This document shows, piece after piece, positions 17,416 through 25,174 of a DNA stretch of 58,996 nt. The notes under the pieces were generated by a model, which was not told the DNA's origin, did not search any database, and was given only the letters and a program-made list of their open reading frames with translations. Numbering within the stretch: position 1 is the stretch's first letter; each line of letters begins with the position of its first letter. The DNA is from Bacteriovoracaceae bacterium (GTDB lineage Bacteria; Bdellovibrionota; Bacteriovoracia; Bacteriovoracales; Bacteriovoracaceae), in the NCBI GenBank assembly GCA_016786485.1, contig JAEUWD010000062.1, forward strand, positions 1 through 58,996, given 5' to 3'. The translations under genes were made by a program, and so were the position numbers.

Positions 17416-18468
17416 ATGAATACGGATGAATTAGCATCGAAAAATTCGGTTTGGCATTTGTTAAAGGAACTTTCTAGCAAAGCAGGTATTACTGATATTA
17501 TTATTAATGGTAGCAATAATGTTTATGTTGAAAGAGCAAACGAGTTTATTCGATTAAGCACAGAGCTTAAACGTGAAGACATTTATCAATTTTGCCAAGA
17601 GATTGCGCAATTTAACAAAACCACATTAACTGAAACCAATCCGATCATTGATGGTCGTCTGCCAGATGGTTCGCGTATCAATATTATTTCTGATATGTAT
17701 ACCACTGGAACCCACGCCATCACCATTCGAAAATATTTAAAACACATTAAGACTTTCGATAGCTCTCCCGGCATTTTTGGGATTAAGGATCTACGTTGGA
17801 TCGAGTTCTTCCGCGCTTTAGTAAATGCTCGCAGTAATATTCTTATTTCAGGTGGAACTGGCGCTGGTAAAACCACTTTCATGAATTTAATGTTACAAGA
17901 AATTCCCAAAACTCAAAGGGTGATCACGATTGAAGATACACGGGAGTTGCAATTTAATCTGACGAATGTCGTTCGATTGGAAGCTAAGAACACAGTATTT
18001 AATACCACTAACGCACTTACCACCCGTCAGCTTTTGAAAAATACTTTAAGAATGCGTCCAGACCGAATTATTGTAGGTGAGGTCAGAGGCGAGGAAGCTT
18101 TTGATTTGTTGCAGGCCATGAACACTGGTCACGATGGAAGTATGTCGACGTTACATTCAAATAGTCCATCAGAAGCGTTAATTCGCCTAGAAAATCTCTT
18201 TCTATTAGCTGGCTATGATATTCCAACTCGTCCCTTACGTTATCAAATTGCGAAGGCGATTGATTATGTCATACAAATCGGTCGCAATAAAGAAGGTGAA
18301 CGCGTGCTTATGAGTGTCACCGAAGTTGTTGGCATGGAAGAAGATCGTATTCTTCAGCAAGAAATTGGTGCTTACAAAGAAGACACTTTCGAGTTTACGG
18401 GCCTAGTTCCCGCAAAAATGAGAGATCTGATCAAAGTCGGCCTCGATCCCGCTTTTTTTAATAAATAA
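17416..18468 (+). CDS. CpaF/TadA/VirB11-type secretion ATPase, stand-alone
   Basis: The 350-residue hexameric ATPase of the type II/IV secretion family would power pilus assembly or secretion at the inner membrane. Walker A is GGTGAGKT at about 146-153, the Asp box is [12 protein letters not shown] at 169-180, Walker B is [10 protein letters not shown] at 218-227, and the His box is SMSTLHSN at 242-249. The N-terminal domain includes [14 protein letters not shown] and the [16 protein letters not shown] block typical of CpaF. It is shorter than most CpaF proteins (about 420-500) because the N-terminal extension is missing. No tadB/C, pilin, secretin or cpaE genes are adjacent. The 3' end overlaps hemE by 11 bases. 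Confidence 0.88.
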   Translation: MNTDELASKNSVWHLLKELSSKAGITDIIINGSNNVYVERANEFIRLSTELKREDIYQFCQEIAQFNKTTLTETNPIIDGRLPDGSRINIISDMYTTGTHAITIRKYLKHIKTFDSSPGIFGIKDLRWIEFFRALVNARSNILISGGTGAGKTTFMNLMLQEIPKTQRVITIEDTRELQFNLTNVVRLEAKNTVFNTTNALTTRQLLKNTLRMRPDRIIVGEVRGEEAFDLLQAMNTGHDGSMSTLHSNSPSEALIRLENLFLLAGYDIPTRPLRYQIAKAIDYVIQIGRNKEGERVLMSVTEVVGMEEDRILQQEIGAYKEDTFEFTGLVPAKMRDLIKVGLDPAFFNK

Positions 18469-19498
18469 AATTCTTATGAATGAATTCAACCGTTTTTCTT
18501 ACGTTGTCTTGAGGTGTTTCGATCAACACTCCATGGCCTAAACCACAGATCCATTTCTCAAAATTGACATTATTTTTTTCTAAAGTCTTAAAAAAACCAG
18601 CTAGGTTTTTTTCAAGCTGTGCCCACGGCAAGTGTAACCAAGCCGGATCAATATTGCCCTGAATGTAATAATTTTTTGAGAAAGTTTTGAGCGCTTGTGA
18701 AAGATCCATTCTCCAGTCAACACCCAGTACATCTATAAAAGGATTGTCCAAAATTTCTAAGAAATGAAGGTGAGTAAATTTTGAATAATAAATAATCTTC
18801 GTATGTGGATGTTGTTTTTTGAAAGTTTCGCAAACTTGTCGTAAAACAGGGACGATAAATTGTTGATAATCACTTAGAGCAAGCTCACCAGCTGCTGTAT
18901 CGAAAAGGCAAACTGCCGTTGGATTGGCCTTGGCCTGTATATCCATATTCGCTAACAATTGAGGCAGCAAGATTTCCATGAAAGCTTGGAAGCGACCATC
19001 GTAAAGACCTTTCTTTGAGCTCACCAGATTTCCTGAGTGACCACCTTCGACCGCATAGGCGTAAAGAGTAAAAGGAGCGCCCACAAAACCTAAGAGGTCT
19101 GTCTGCGCAGGAAGCGTCTTTTTTAAAAGTGTAAGTGCTTTGTTCTGAAAGGCATAAAAATTTTCTGCTTTATCCACTAATTTAAGCTGCTTGAAATCTT
19201 CGTGATTTTTTATATGATATTTTAGGGTTGGTGGCCCACTGATGTAGGAAAGACCCATACCAAGTTGCTCAAGCGGAAATAATAAATCTGAAAATAAAAT
19301 AGCGGCATCAAATTTAAAATCTTGAATCGGTCCCATCGTAATTTCGCAGGCAAGTTCTGGATTTTTACACATAGTCATAAAGTCCGAATTCTTTTTTATA
19401 TTTTGGTAATGTTCATGATAACGACCCGCTTGTCGCATAAACCATACTGGCACTTGTGTTTTCCCATTTGCTGTTTTTTGTCGTTGAAAGAGACCCAT
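18458..19498 (-). CDS. hemE: Uroporphyrinogen decarboxylase
   Basis: HemE removes four carboxyl groups from uroporphyrinogen III to give coproporphyrinogen III in the cytoplasm. The 346-residue protein matches the family length. Signatures are VPVWFMRQAGRYHEHYQ (about 17-33), ILFSDLLFPLEQLGM with the catalytic Asp, and GFVGAPFTLYAYAVEGG. The C-terminus has the ICGLGHGVLIETPQDNVR block. It is the last gene of the haem operon, 2 bases after the response regulator. Confidence 0.96.
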   Translation of the reverse strand: MGLFQRQKTANGKTQVPVWFMRQAGRYHEHYQNIKKNSDFMTMCKNPELACEITMGPIQDFKFDAAILFSDLLFPLEQLGMGLSYISGPPTLKYHIKNHEDFKQLKLVDKAENFYAFQNKALTLLKKTLPAQTDLLGFVGAPFTLYAYAVEGGHSGNLVSSKKGLYDGRFQAFMEILLPQLLANMDIQAKANPTAVCLFDTAAGELALSDYQQFIVPVLRQVCETFKKQHPHTKIIYYSKFTHLHFLEILDNPFIDVLGVDWRMDLSQALKTFSKNYYIQGNIDPAWLHLPWAQLEKNLAGFFKTLEKNNVNFEKWICGLGHGVLIETPQDNVRKTVEFIHKNFIY

Positions 19499-19500
19499 AA

Positions 19501-20196
19501 TTATTTTCCTTTATATTCTAAGCGATAACCGATTCCTCGATGCGAACTAATATGCAGTCCAGAATGAGTATCGCTTTCCGTCCATTTTCTAAGTTTTACA
19601 ATATAATTATCTACCGTACGATTGGAAGGGAAGCTATTTTCTCCCCAAATTTTTTCAATAATTTCATCGCGACTAATAACATCATTCATCCGCTGATAGA
19701 GTAGTTGTAGGATGCCGCATTCTTTTTGAGATAAATTCAAAATCTGTCCCTGGCCATTTTGAATTTCGTAACGCTTGAACCAAACTTTGAGTTTTCCAAA
19801 TTCAATCACATCCGGATTTTCATTGAGGAGTTTTTGCGATTTTAAGATTTTCTCCAAGCGAATAGTAAGTTCTTTTAAGGCAAAAGGTTTCGATATAAAA
19901 TCCTCCGCTCCTAATTCAAAACCCTCAAGTCGAGTTTCAGGATCATTCATGGCGGATAAAAAAAGGAGAACGAAGTTTTTATTTAATTTTCTTAATTCTT
20001 GCGCCAGCTCGAGACCGTTTCCATCGGGAAGGTTGATATCAAGTAAAACAATTTGTGGATTATCTTTAATAAAATGAGTCTTCGCTTGTCCTACGTTAGT
20101 TACCCACTGACACTGGAAGCCAACCGAGTTGAGGTAATCTTGGAGCGTTTCACCTAAATTTGTTTCATCTTCAACCAGAAGGATATTTTCGCTCAT
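19501..20196 (-). CDS. OmpR/PhoB-type response regulator inside the haem operon (HemR-like)
   Basis: The 231-residue regulator has a receiver domain (about 1-118) with acidic pocket Glu9/Asp10, phospho-acceptor Asp53 in LLDINLPDGNGLE, and Lys103 in SKPFALKEL. A winged-helix DNA-binding domain (about 130-228) has the recognition helix around SNRTVDNYIVKLRKW and the wing HISSHRGIGYRLEY. Its start overlaps the kinase stop in ATGA. Its position between a kinase and hemE, in an operon of haem genes, suggests that it controls haem synthesis. It resembles the HemKR system of Leptospira in gene order; orthology is inferred. Confidence 0.92.
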   Translation of the reverse strand: MSENILLVEDETNLGETLQDYLNSVGFQCQWVTNVGQAKTHFIKDNPQIVLLDINLPDGNGLELAQELRKLNKNFVLLFLSAMNDPETRLEGFELGAEDFISKPFALKELTIRLEKILKSQKLLNENPDVIEFGKLKVWFKRYEIQNGQGQILNLSQKECGILQLLYQRMNDVISRDEIIEKIWGENSFPSNRTVDNYIVKLRKWTESDTHSGLHISSHRGIGYRLEYKGK

Positions 20197-21092
20197 AGTG
20201 CTTCTCGTTTAAAAGTTAAACTAAAAACCAGGTTTTCTGTATTTAGAATTTCAAATTTTCCTTGCAGTTTATTCATTAAATTTTTAATTAAAAATAATCC
20301 AATACCTGTGCCTTTATTCGAGTTGTGTTTGTAGTAAAGTTCACTCAGTTTTTTTCGTGCCCCTGTAAATGCTTCACCTCGATCGTTATAGATTAATTGA
20401 ACGGTATTGTTTTTCGTATCGGGCTGAATCATGATGAGTACAGGCTTATCGAGTTTTCGATGTCTTCGTGTGTTTTGGATTAAATTCCGCATAATGGTGT
20501 TAAGGGCGTGCTCATCCACCATAATATTAATGTCTTGAGGACAATCTAGTTCAAAATTCAATTCTGGTGTGCGCTTAATAAGATTCACTAAATATTCTTG
20601 TAAATTGAGCGGATGTAATTCAAAAGTCCCGCCGCGTAGGACTCGAGAAAGTTGTAAGCTGTTTTCAAGTTCGCTTTCAAGCTTTTGACTGTCTTGCACT
20701 AAACGAGTCGTAATTTTTTTTAATTTTGGATCTTCAAACTTAAATTCTTGAATCACTTCTGATTGTAAGCGGATACTTGTAAGCGGTGTTTTTAATTCAT
20801 GCGTAAGCGAAGCAAAAAAGTGGTGAAGGGCATTGGTCTTTTTGTTTTCTTGAAAAAAGAGATAAAAAAGTGTCAGCGCAACACTGGAAAGTAGAATAAA
20901 AAAGGTTAGGCCTTCCCACTTAACAATATTTACTAGCCTCTGGTGACCGCCAACCTCGTCAAGATTAAGTTGGTGCAAAGTCGCACTCAAGTTGAGCACG
21001 AGATACAACCACCACACACCTAAAGTTAAAATAAGAAATAACAATAGTCCGGTTAGAAGATAAATCCAGCGTTTATTCTTATTTAATTCCAT
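20193..21092 (-). CDS. Membrane sensor histidine kinase inside the haem operon (HemK-like sensor)
   Basis: The 299-residue kinase has two transmembrane helices (about 9-34 and 60-80) with a periplasmic loop of only about 25 residues, so any signal is probably sensed in or near the membrane. The H box is FFASLTHELKTPLTS with His98. The N box is NLIQNTRR (Asn207), Asp237 lies in NDRGE, and the G2 box is GTGIGLFLIKNL (261-272). There is no HAMP or PAS domain. The start overlaps the hemL stop by 10 bases and the end overlaps the regulator by four. The cognate partner is surely the regulator downstream. Confidence 0.92.
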   Translation of the reverse strand: MELNKNKRWIYLLTGLLLFLILTLGVWWLYLVLNLSATLHQLNLDEVGGHQRLVNIVKWEGLTFFILLSSVALTLFYLFFQENKKTNALHHFFASLTHELKTPLTSIRLQSEVIQEFKFEDPKLKKITTRLVQDSQKLESELENSLQLSRVLRGGTFELHPLNLQEYLVNLIKRTPELNFELDCPQDINIMVDEHALNTIMRNLIQNTRRHRKLDKPVLIMIQPDTKNNTVQLIYNDRGEAFTGARKKLSELYYKHNSNKGTGIGLFLIKNLMNKLQGKFEILNTENLVFSLTFKREAL

Positions 21093-22342
21093 AATTTATT
21101 TTTAAGATCTTCAATCACGTCATTATTATGAGCAAGACTGACGAATCCAACTTCGTATGCGTTTGGTGCAAGATAAATGCCTTTTTCTAGCATCGTTTGG
21201 AACAATTGATAGAAACGTGTTCCTAAATTTTTTGGAATTTCACTGATTTTACTTACGCTGGCCATATCTGGGTGATTCCAGAACAACGAGCCAGAACGAG
21301 TCATATAATAATCCGCAAAGCCAAATTCTTTCATCCACTCTGTCATGAGTGTTTGAATTTTTTGTGATTGCGTTTCAATTTGCTTGTATGTTTGTGGAGT
21401 TAATTGCATTAGCGTTGCCAGTCCCGCACTCATCGCCACCGGATTTGCGCTTAAAGTACCGGCTTGGTAAACACCGCCGACAGGAGCAAGCTCTTGCATG
21501 ATGGCCTTTGGCCCCGCGACTGCGCCCACTGGCATACCACCACCGATAATTTTTCCATAAGTTAAAATGTCTGGACGAATACCTGAGAATCCAGCGTATC
21601 CATCAAACTGCACGCGGAAGCCCGAAATAACTTCATCGAAAATAAGTAGGGCACCGTTATCTGTCGCCATTTTTCTTAAGAATTTTAAAAAACTTTCTGA
21701 CTGTGGCATTAAACCGTTATTGGCCGGTAGTGGCTCAATCACGATAGCAGCGATTTGATTATGATGAGCAGCAAAGCAAGCTTTCACTGCCGCTTCATCG
21801 CCTAATTCACAAATGAGAGTATCTTTCGCTGTCTCTTCAGTTACTCCACGAGAAGAAGCTTCCGCTGTTCCAGCTAAGCCTGAACCAGCTTTAATTAACA
21901 TGGAATCTAAGTGACCATGGTAACAACCATCAAATTTAATCACTTTTGATTTTCCGGTATAACCACGAGCAAGTCTGAGTGCTGTCATGACAGCTTCAGT
22001 GCCTGAATTCATAAAACGAATTTGTTCAATAAAAGGAATGCGTGAAATAATATATTCAGCGAGCTCTAGAGAATATTTTTCACAAGCACCGTAACTCCAA
22101 CCGCGTTTAACCGCATCGATAATCGCTGTTTCAACTTTTGGATTGCGGTGACCTAAAATCAACGGACCGAAACTCATGCAAAAATCGATATACTCTTTGC
22201 CGTCTTCATCGGTGAGATAAGCACCATCGGAGTTTTTGATAAAACGCGGGGTCGTGTGCAAGCCTTTAAAACTTCTTACTGGTGAATGCACTCCACCTGG
22301 CACTAATTTAAGTGATTTTTGATAGAGTTCATTGGAATTCAT
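21083..22342 (-). CDS. hemL: Glutamate-1-semialdehyde 2,1-aminomutase
   Basis: HemL converts glutamate-1-semialdehyde, made by HemA, into 5-aminolevulinate using PLP. The 419-residue protein has the family length. FDEVISGFRV (about 235-244) holds the PLP-binding Asp, and Lys264 in ILTYGKIIGGGMPVGA is the Schiff-base Lys. The N-terminal LVPGGVHSPVRSFKG block is diagnostic. A GGAG sequence that overlaps the hemC/D stop precedes the ATG. hemB, the next enzyme, is not in this window. Confidence 0.97.
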   Translation of the reverse strand: MNSNELYQKSLKLVPGGVHSPVRSFKGLHTTPRFIKNSDGAYLTDEDGKEYIDFCMSFGPLILGHRNPKVETAIIDAVKRGWSYGACEKYSLELAEYIISRIPFIEQIRFMNSGTEAVMTALRLARGYTGKSKVIKFDGCYHGHLDSMLIKAGSGLAGTAEASSRGVTEETAKDTLICELGDEAAVKACFAAHHNQIAAIVIEPLPANNGLMPQSESFLKFLRKMATDNGALLIFDEVISGFRVQFDGYAGFSGIRPDILTYGKIIGGGMPVGAVAGPKAIMQELAPVGGVYQAGTLSANPVAMSAGLATLMQLTPQTYKQIETQSQKIQTLMTEWMKEFGFADYYMTRSGSLFWNHPDMASVSKISEIPKNLGTRFYQLFQTMLEKGIYLAPNAYEVGFVSLAHNNDVIEDLKNKLWN

Positions 22343-22350
22343 AAAGTCTC

Positions 22351-23880
22351 CTATGGGAGAAAGAATTGGGTAAATTCAGACATATCAGCAACTGGTAGTA
22401 CATTTACATTATTTTGTTTGAATTCATCAAGGGTTTTCCCTAGACCACAGCAATGAATGCTCTCAGTCTTAGTGAGGAAAGGAAGAAAAGCTTGGTACTG
22501 GGCGAAGCTGGTCCAATAGAAAACCCGAATCTGCTCTAGTTTGGCCAAATAATCGCTTTTTGGCTTGAGGATTTCTCGTTCATAACAAGCGATCGTTTTG
22601 CCGATTTCACTCTTGGAGTCTTTATTTGTCAGGACAAACCATTCACGGTTTTCATAAAAAAGTTTAAGAAAACGGCTATGTTTTAATTCATTTATTTCAT
22701 CGTGTCCTAGGGAATCGGCGCTTCCATGTATCCAATGCCCAGCTTGAATCATCGCCTGCCAAGTTTTGGTCCCGGCGACAAATTTAAAGCCTTCGATCTT
22801 ATCCATACTTTCAAGCGCATAATTAGTGGTAATAAAATAGGCTTGATCATTTTTTAACTTGGCCTGAAAAGGCTTTTTTAAAATCACTTCATCATAAAGA
22901 AAAGATTCACGATTTGATTTTGCTTTAGGTAAGCCTAAAAAGACATTTTGCTTTTTTATAGGTTTAATTTTTGTCGTGAGTGAGTTCTTCTGCAATTTCT
23001 TTTCAAAATACTCTTTTTCGCCGTGAATACCTTGCTGAATAATGTATTGATCAAAAGTGAGATTCTTAACATAAATTCCCATAGCAAGATGGCAACCACC
23101 ACCAAAGCTTTGGAAACATTCTTTTTCAATCGTGACAGCTTCCGCCGTATTTTTATTATGAATACAGCTGAGAATTTCGAGTAGCGCCTTATCATTCTGA
23201 CGACATTCGATCGCCAGCGCCCCTTGAGAAGGGGCGGAAGTGAAGTGACTCTGTGGTAAAACCATGAAGTCTAAATCTTGCACGAGTGCTTTTAATTCTT
23301 TAAGTGAATCTGGGTGTGAGGCGAGACGTTCAAGGCCTGCGAATGCCAGAATAATGGCATCGTAATCACCCTTTTGTAATTTGGAAATCCGAGTATTTAC
23401 ATTTCCTCGCAACATTTCACATTTGATTTGGCATTCAGTTTGTAGTCCAGGTAGAAATTCGCCGAGATTTTTTTCGATATGATAAATGCGTCGAGGGGAA
23501 CTCGTTCCAATTTTCAAGGTTTTAAAAGCTCCCAGTTTAGCTTGTGTCGATTTTTTTATAAGTAAAATATCATTGGCAAAAGTTCTTTTAGTGATGGCCG
23601 CTAATTGAATTCCGGCTGGACGAACGGAGCCGAGATCTTTATAGGAATGCACGACCAAATCAATTTCATTTCTTAAAAGTGCTTCATCTAATTCTTTTGT
23701 GAAGAAGTCTTTTCCGTCCATTTGCCAGAGCGGTACGCTGGTATTGAGATCGCCTTGGGTGGTGATTTTGACTAATTCAAATCGGTGTCCCGTTTTTTCT
23801 TCGAGCTCATTTTTTATGAGAGTAGATTGAGTGTAGGCCAAGAGACTACCTCTAGTGCCTAGCTTAAAAGTTTTAGACAA
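22351..23880 (-). CDS. hemC: Porphobilinogen deaminase fused to a uroporphyrinogen-III synthase-like domain
   Basis: Residues 1 to about 290 are HemC, which links four porphobilinogens: LGTRGSLLAYTQS (7-19), HSYKD (78-82, catalytic Asp82) and the dipyrromethane Cys263 in FGGGCHLAMG. The remaining 220 residues look like HemD, which closes the ring: ITTNYA, then ACYEREILKP, YWTSFAQYQAFLPFL and HCCGLGKTLDEF, in the order seen in HemD. The longer frame to 23964 would overlap hemA by 92 bases. I choose a TTG at 23878-23880 because GGAG lies 6 bases before it and HemC begins there. The HemD part is divergent. Overlap with hemA is then 8 bases. Confidence 0.88.
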   Translation of the reverse strand: MSKTFKLGTRGSLLAYTQSTLIKNELEEKTGHRFELVKITTQGDLNTSVPLWQMDGKDFFTKELDEALLRNEIDLVVHSYKDLGSVRPAGIQLAAITKRTFANDILLIKKSTQAKLGAFKTLKIGTSSPRRIYHIEKNLGEFLPGLQTECQIKCEMLRGNVNTRISKLQKGDYDAIILAFAGLERLASHPDSLKELKALVQDLDFMVLPQSHFTSAPSQGALAIECRQNDKALLEILSCIHNKNTAEAVTIEKECFQSFGGGCHLAMGIYVKNLTFDQYIIQQGIHGEKEYFEKKLQKNSLTTKIKPIKKQNVFLGLPKAKSNRESFLYDEVILKKPFQAKLKNDQAYFITTNYALESMDKIEGFKFVAGTKTWQAMIQAGHWIHGSADSLGHDEINELKHSRFLKLFYENREWFVLTNKDSKSEIGKTIACYEREILKPKSDYLAKLEQIRVFYWTSFAQYQAFLPFLTKTESIHCCGLGKTLDEFKQNNVNVLPVADMSEFTQFFLP

Positions 23881-24787
23881 AGTTTGCTCCAACCGTGACC
23901 GGCATGAATTCTGGTATAACGAAGAGTTGCTCACGACGGGTGGCCGCGAAACGAATAGCTTCATGTGCTTGATTTAATTTTTCCATTTTTAAAGTTTGGT
24001 GAATCGCACCTTCTTCAAAAATATTTTCTAAACGATAGAGATTATTTTCGACCGTCAAATTCGTTCGTATGGTTGAAGGCGAGCCCAAATCGATAAAAGC
24101 TTTTTGCTTATGTTTTTTATTCCAAGCTTCAAAGAAGTCTGCACTTAAAATAACTTCGCTTTTACATCCGATAGTATTAGCAATAAAAGCATGTTCGAGA
24201 AATTGTGTGTGATCATTCCATGGAACAATTTCTATTTGATGAATTTGTGCCAATTGAGAAAGTCGTTCTTGATTTCTAGCACTCACAAAAATTTTTGCGC
24301 GTTTTTTAAATTGGTTAATCAGATCTTCTGCCAAAGCTCCTGAGCCTAAAATCAAAATATTTTCGCTCAGGCCATGACGAAGCATAATTTTTTTAGTGAT
24401 GCTGGCGTAAGTTTTTTGTGAAATTCCAATTAAATGCTGAGTTCGAATATCCTTAGCGTCTTTAAGTAATTTTTCCAGGACGCGAATCATCTTTTTTTCA
24501 ATCATGGGCTGGTTAAGATAGCTTTTAAAAGCCTCTTTAAATTGACCTACAATTTCATTTTCGCCTAAAAGTTTACTTTTGAGGCCACAAATGGTCTCAA
24601 GTAAGTAAATATAGGCATTGACGCCATGCTCTGTTTCCATGCGAAGGGCCGGATTGAAATTTAACTTTTGACCATAACTTAAAACCAAAGTACGTTGGCA
24701 TGTTTTAAGAATGAAATGTGACTTTTCGATATGATGGTCGATGGAATAACCCGTTGGGAAATTGTATAGGTGAAGTTGATTTAACAT
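23873..24787 (-). CDS. hemA: Glutamyl-tRNA reductase, short form
   Basis: HemA reduces Glu-tRNA to glutamate-1-semialdehyde with NADPH and is the first committed step. The catalytic Cys30 lies in ILKTCQRTLVL. The GLKSKLLGENEIVGQFKEAF segment (68-87) matches the conserved GL-S-LGE-I-GQ-K-A block, and the nucleotide fold starts at ENILILGSGALAEDL (142-155). At 304 residues it is much shorter than the usual 400-450: the C-terminal dimerisation helices are reduced and the N-terminus is about 20 residues short. It heads the operon, with the candidate operator 33 bases upstream. Confidence 0.9.
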   Translation of the reverse strand: MLNQLHLYNFPTGYSIDHHIEKSHFILKTCQRTLVLSYGQKLNFNPALRMETEHGVNAYIYLLETICGLKSKLLGENEIVGQFKEAFKSYLNQPMIEKKMIRVLEKLLKDAKDIRTQHLIGISQKTYASITKKIMLRHGLSENILILGSGALAEDLINQFKKRAKIFVSARNQERLSQLAQIHQIEIVPWNDHTQFLEHAFIANTIGCKSEVILSADFFEAWNKKHKQKAFIDLGSPSTIRTNLTVENNLYRLENIFEEGAIHQTLKMEKLNQAHEAIRFAATRREQLFVIPEFMPVTVGANFV

Positions 24788-24819
24788 GACCTTAGTTTAA
24801 AAGAACGATCACGAAGAAT

Positions 24820-24835
24820 TGTCACAGAATTGTAA
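24820..24835 (-). promoter_or_regulatory. Candidate hem box (HemR-type operator) upstream of hemA
   Basis: On the minus strand the sequence reads TTACA, six bases, TGACA. The Leptospira HemR binding site, as I recall it, is TGACA-N6-TGACA, so this is 9 of 10 matches with exact spacing. It lies 33 bases upstream of the hemA ATG, in the only promoter region of an operon that encodes an OmpR-type regulator. A TACAAT sequence, possibly a -10 box, overlaps its upstream half. Direct repeats with 11-base period are what a dimeric OmpR-type regulator binds. That this regulator binds it is an inference. Confidence 0.55.
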
Positions 24836-24897
24836 TCGGCAATTTTTTTTTGAAAATTTTTGAACTAATGCAAATGCTTTGGTAGGATGCGGCATAA

Positions 24898-25167
24898 ATG
24901 AATACACTCATGATTTTTATAACTAAGCCCAAGCAGTTATTTCTGGCTTTCGATCAGAAAGTAGATGGAGCTATCAGTTTCTTTGTAAAGCACTTTGGAA
25001 AATCAAAATTCATGATCTCAATGTCTAAAAAATTGCAAATTTTAGGTATTGAAAAACTTTTTTTGAAGAGTCCAAAAGCTTTCATTTATTTTTTTCTTTT
25101 TTATTTAGTTCGAGACACCATTCTTTACATTATTATACCCATTTATTTAGCCACGGTTGTGGAATAG
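24898..25167 (+). CDS. Small membrane-anchored protein, unknown function
   Basis: The 89-residue frame encodes a basic N-terminal half and a strongly hydrophobic C-terminal helix at about residues 61-86 (FIYFFLFYLVRDTILYIIIP). It ends 7 bases before the Na/Pi cotransporter start and is probably co-transcribed with it. It might be a small accessory membrane protein. No family is recognised and no clear Shine-Dalgarno sequence is seen, so the exact start is uncertain. Confidence 0.5.
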   Translation: MNTLMIFITKPKQLFLAFDQKVDGAISFFVKHFGKSKFMISMSKKLQILGIEKLFLKSPKAFIYFFLFYLVRDTILYIIIPIYLATVVE

Positions 25168-25174
25168 AGGAATT

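Noticed and set aside
23881-23964. N-terminal extension of hemC starting at 23964
   Set aside because: It would overlap hemA by 92 bases and adds sequence unlike HemC. A TTG at 23880 with GGAG 6 bases upstream fits the family start.
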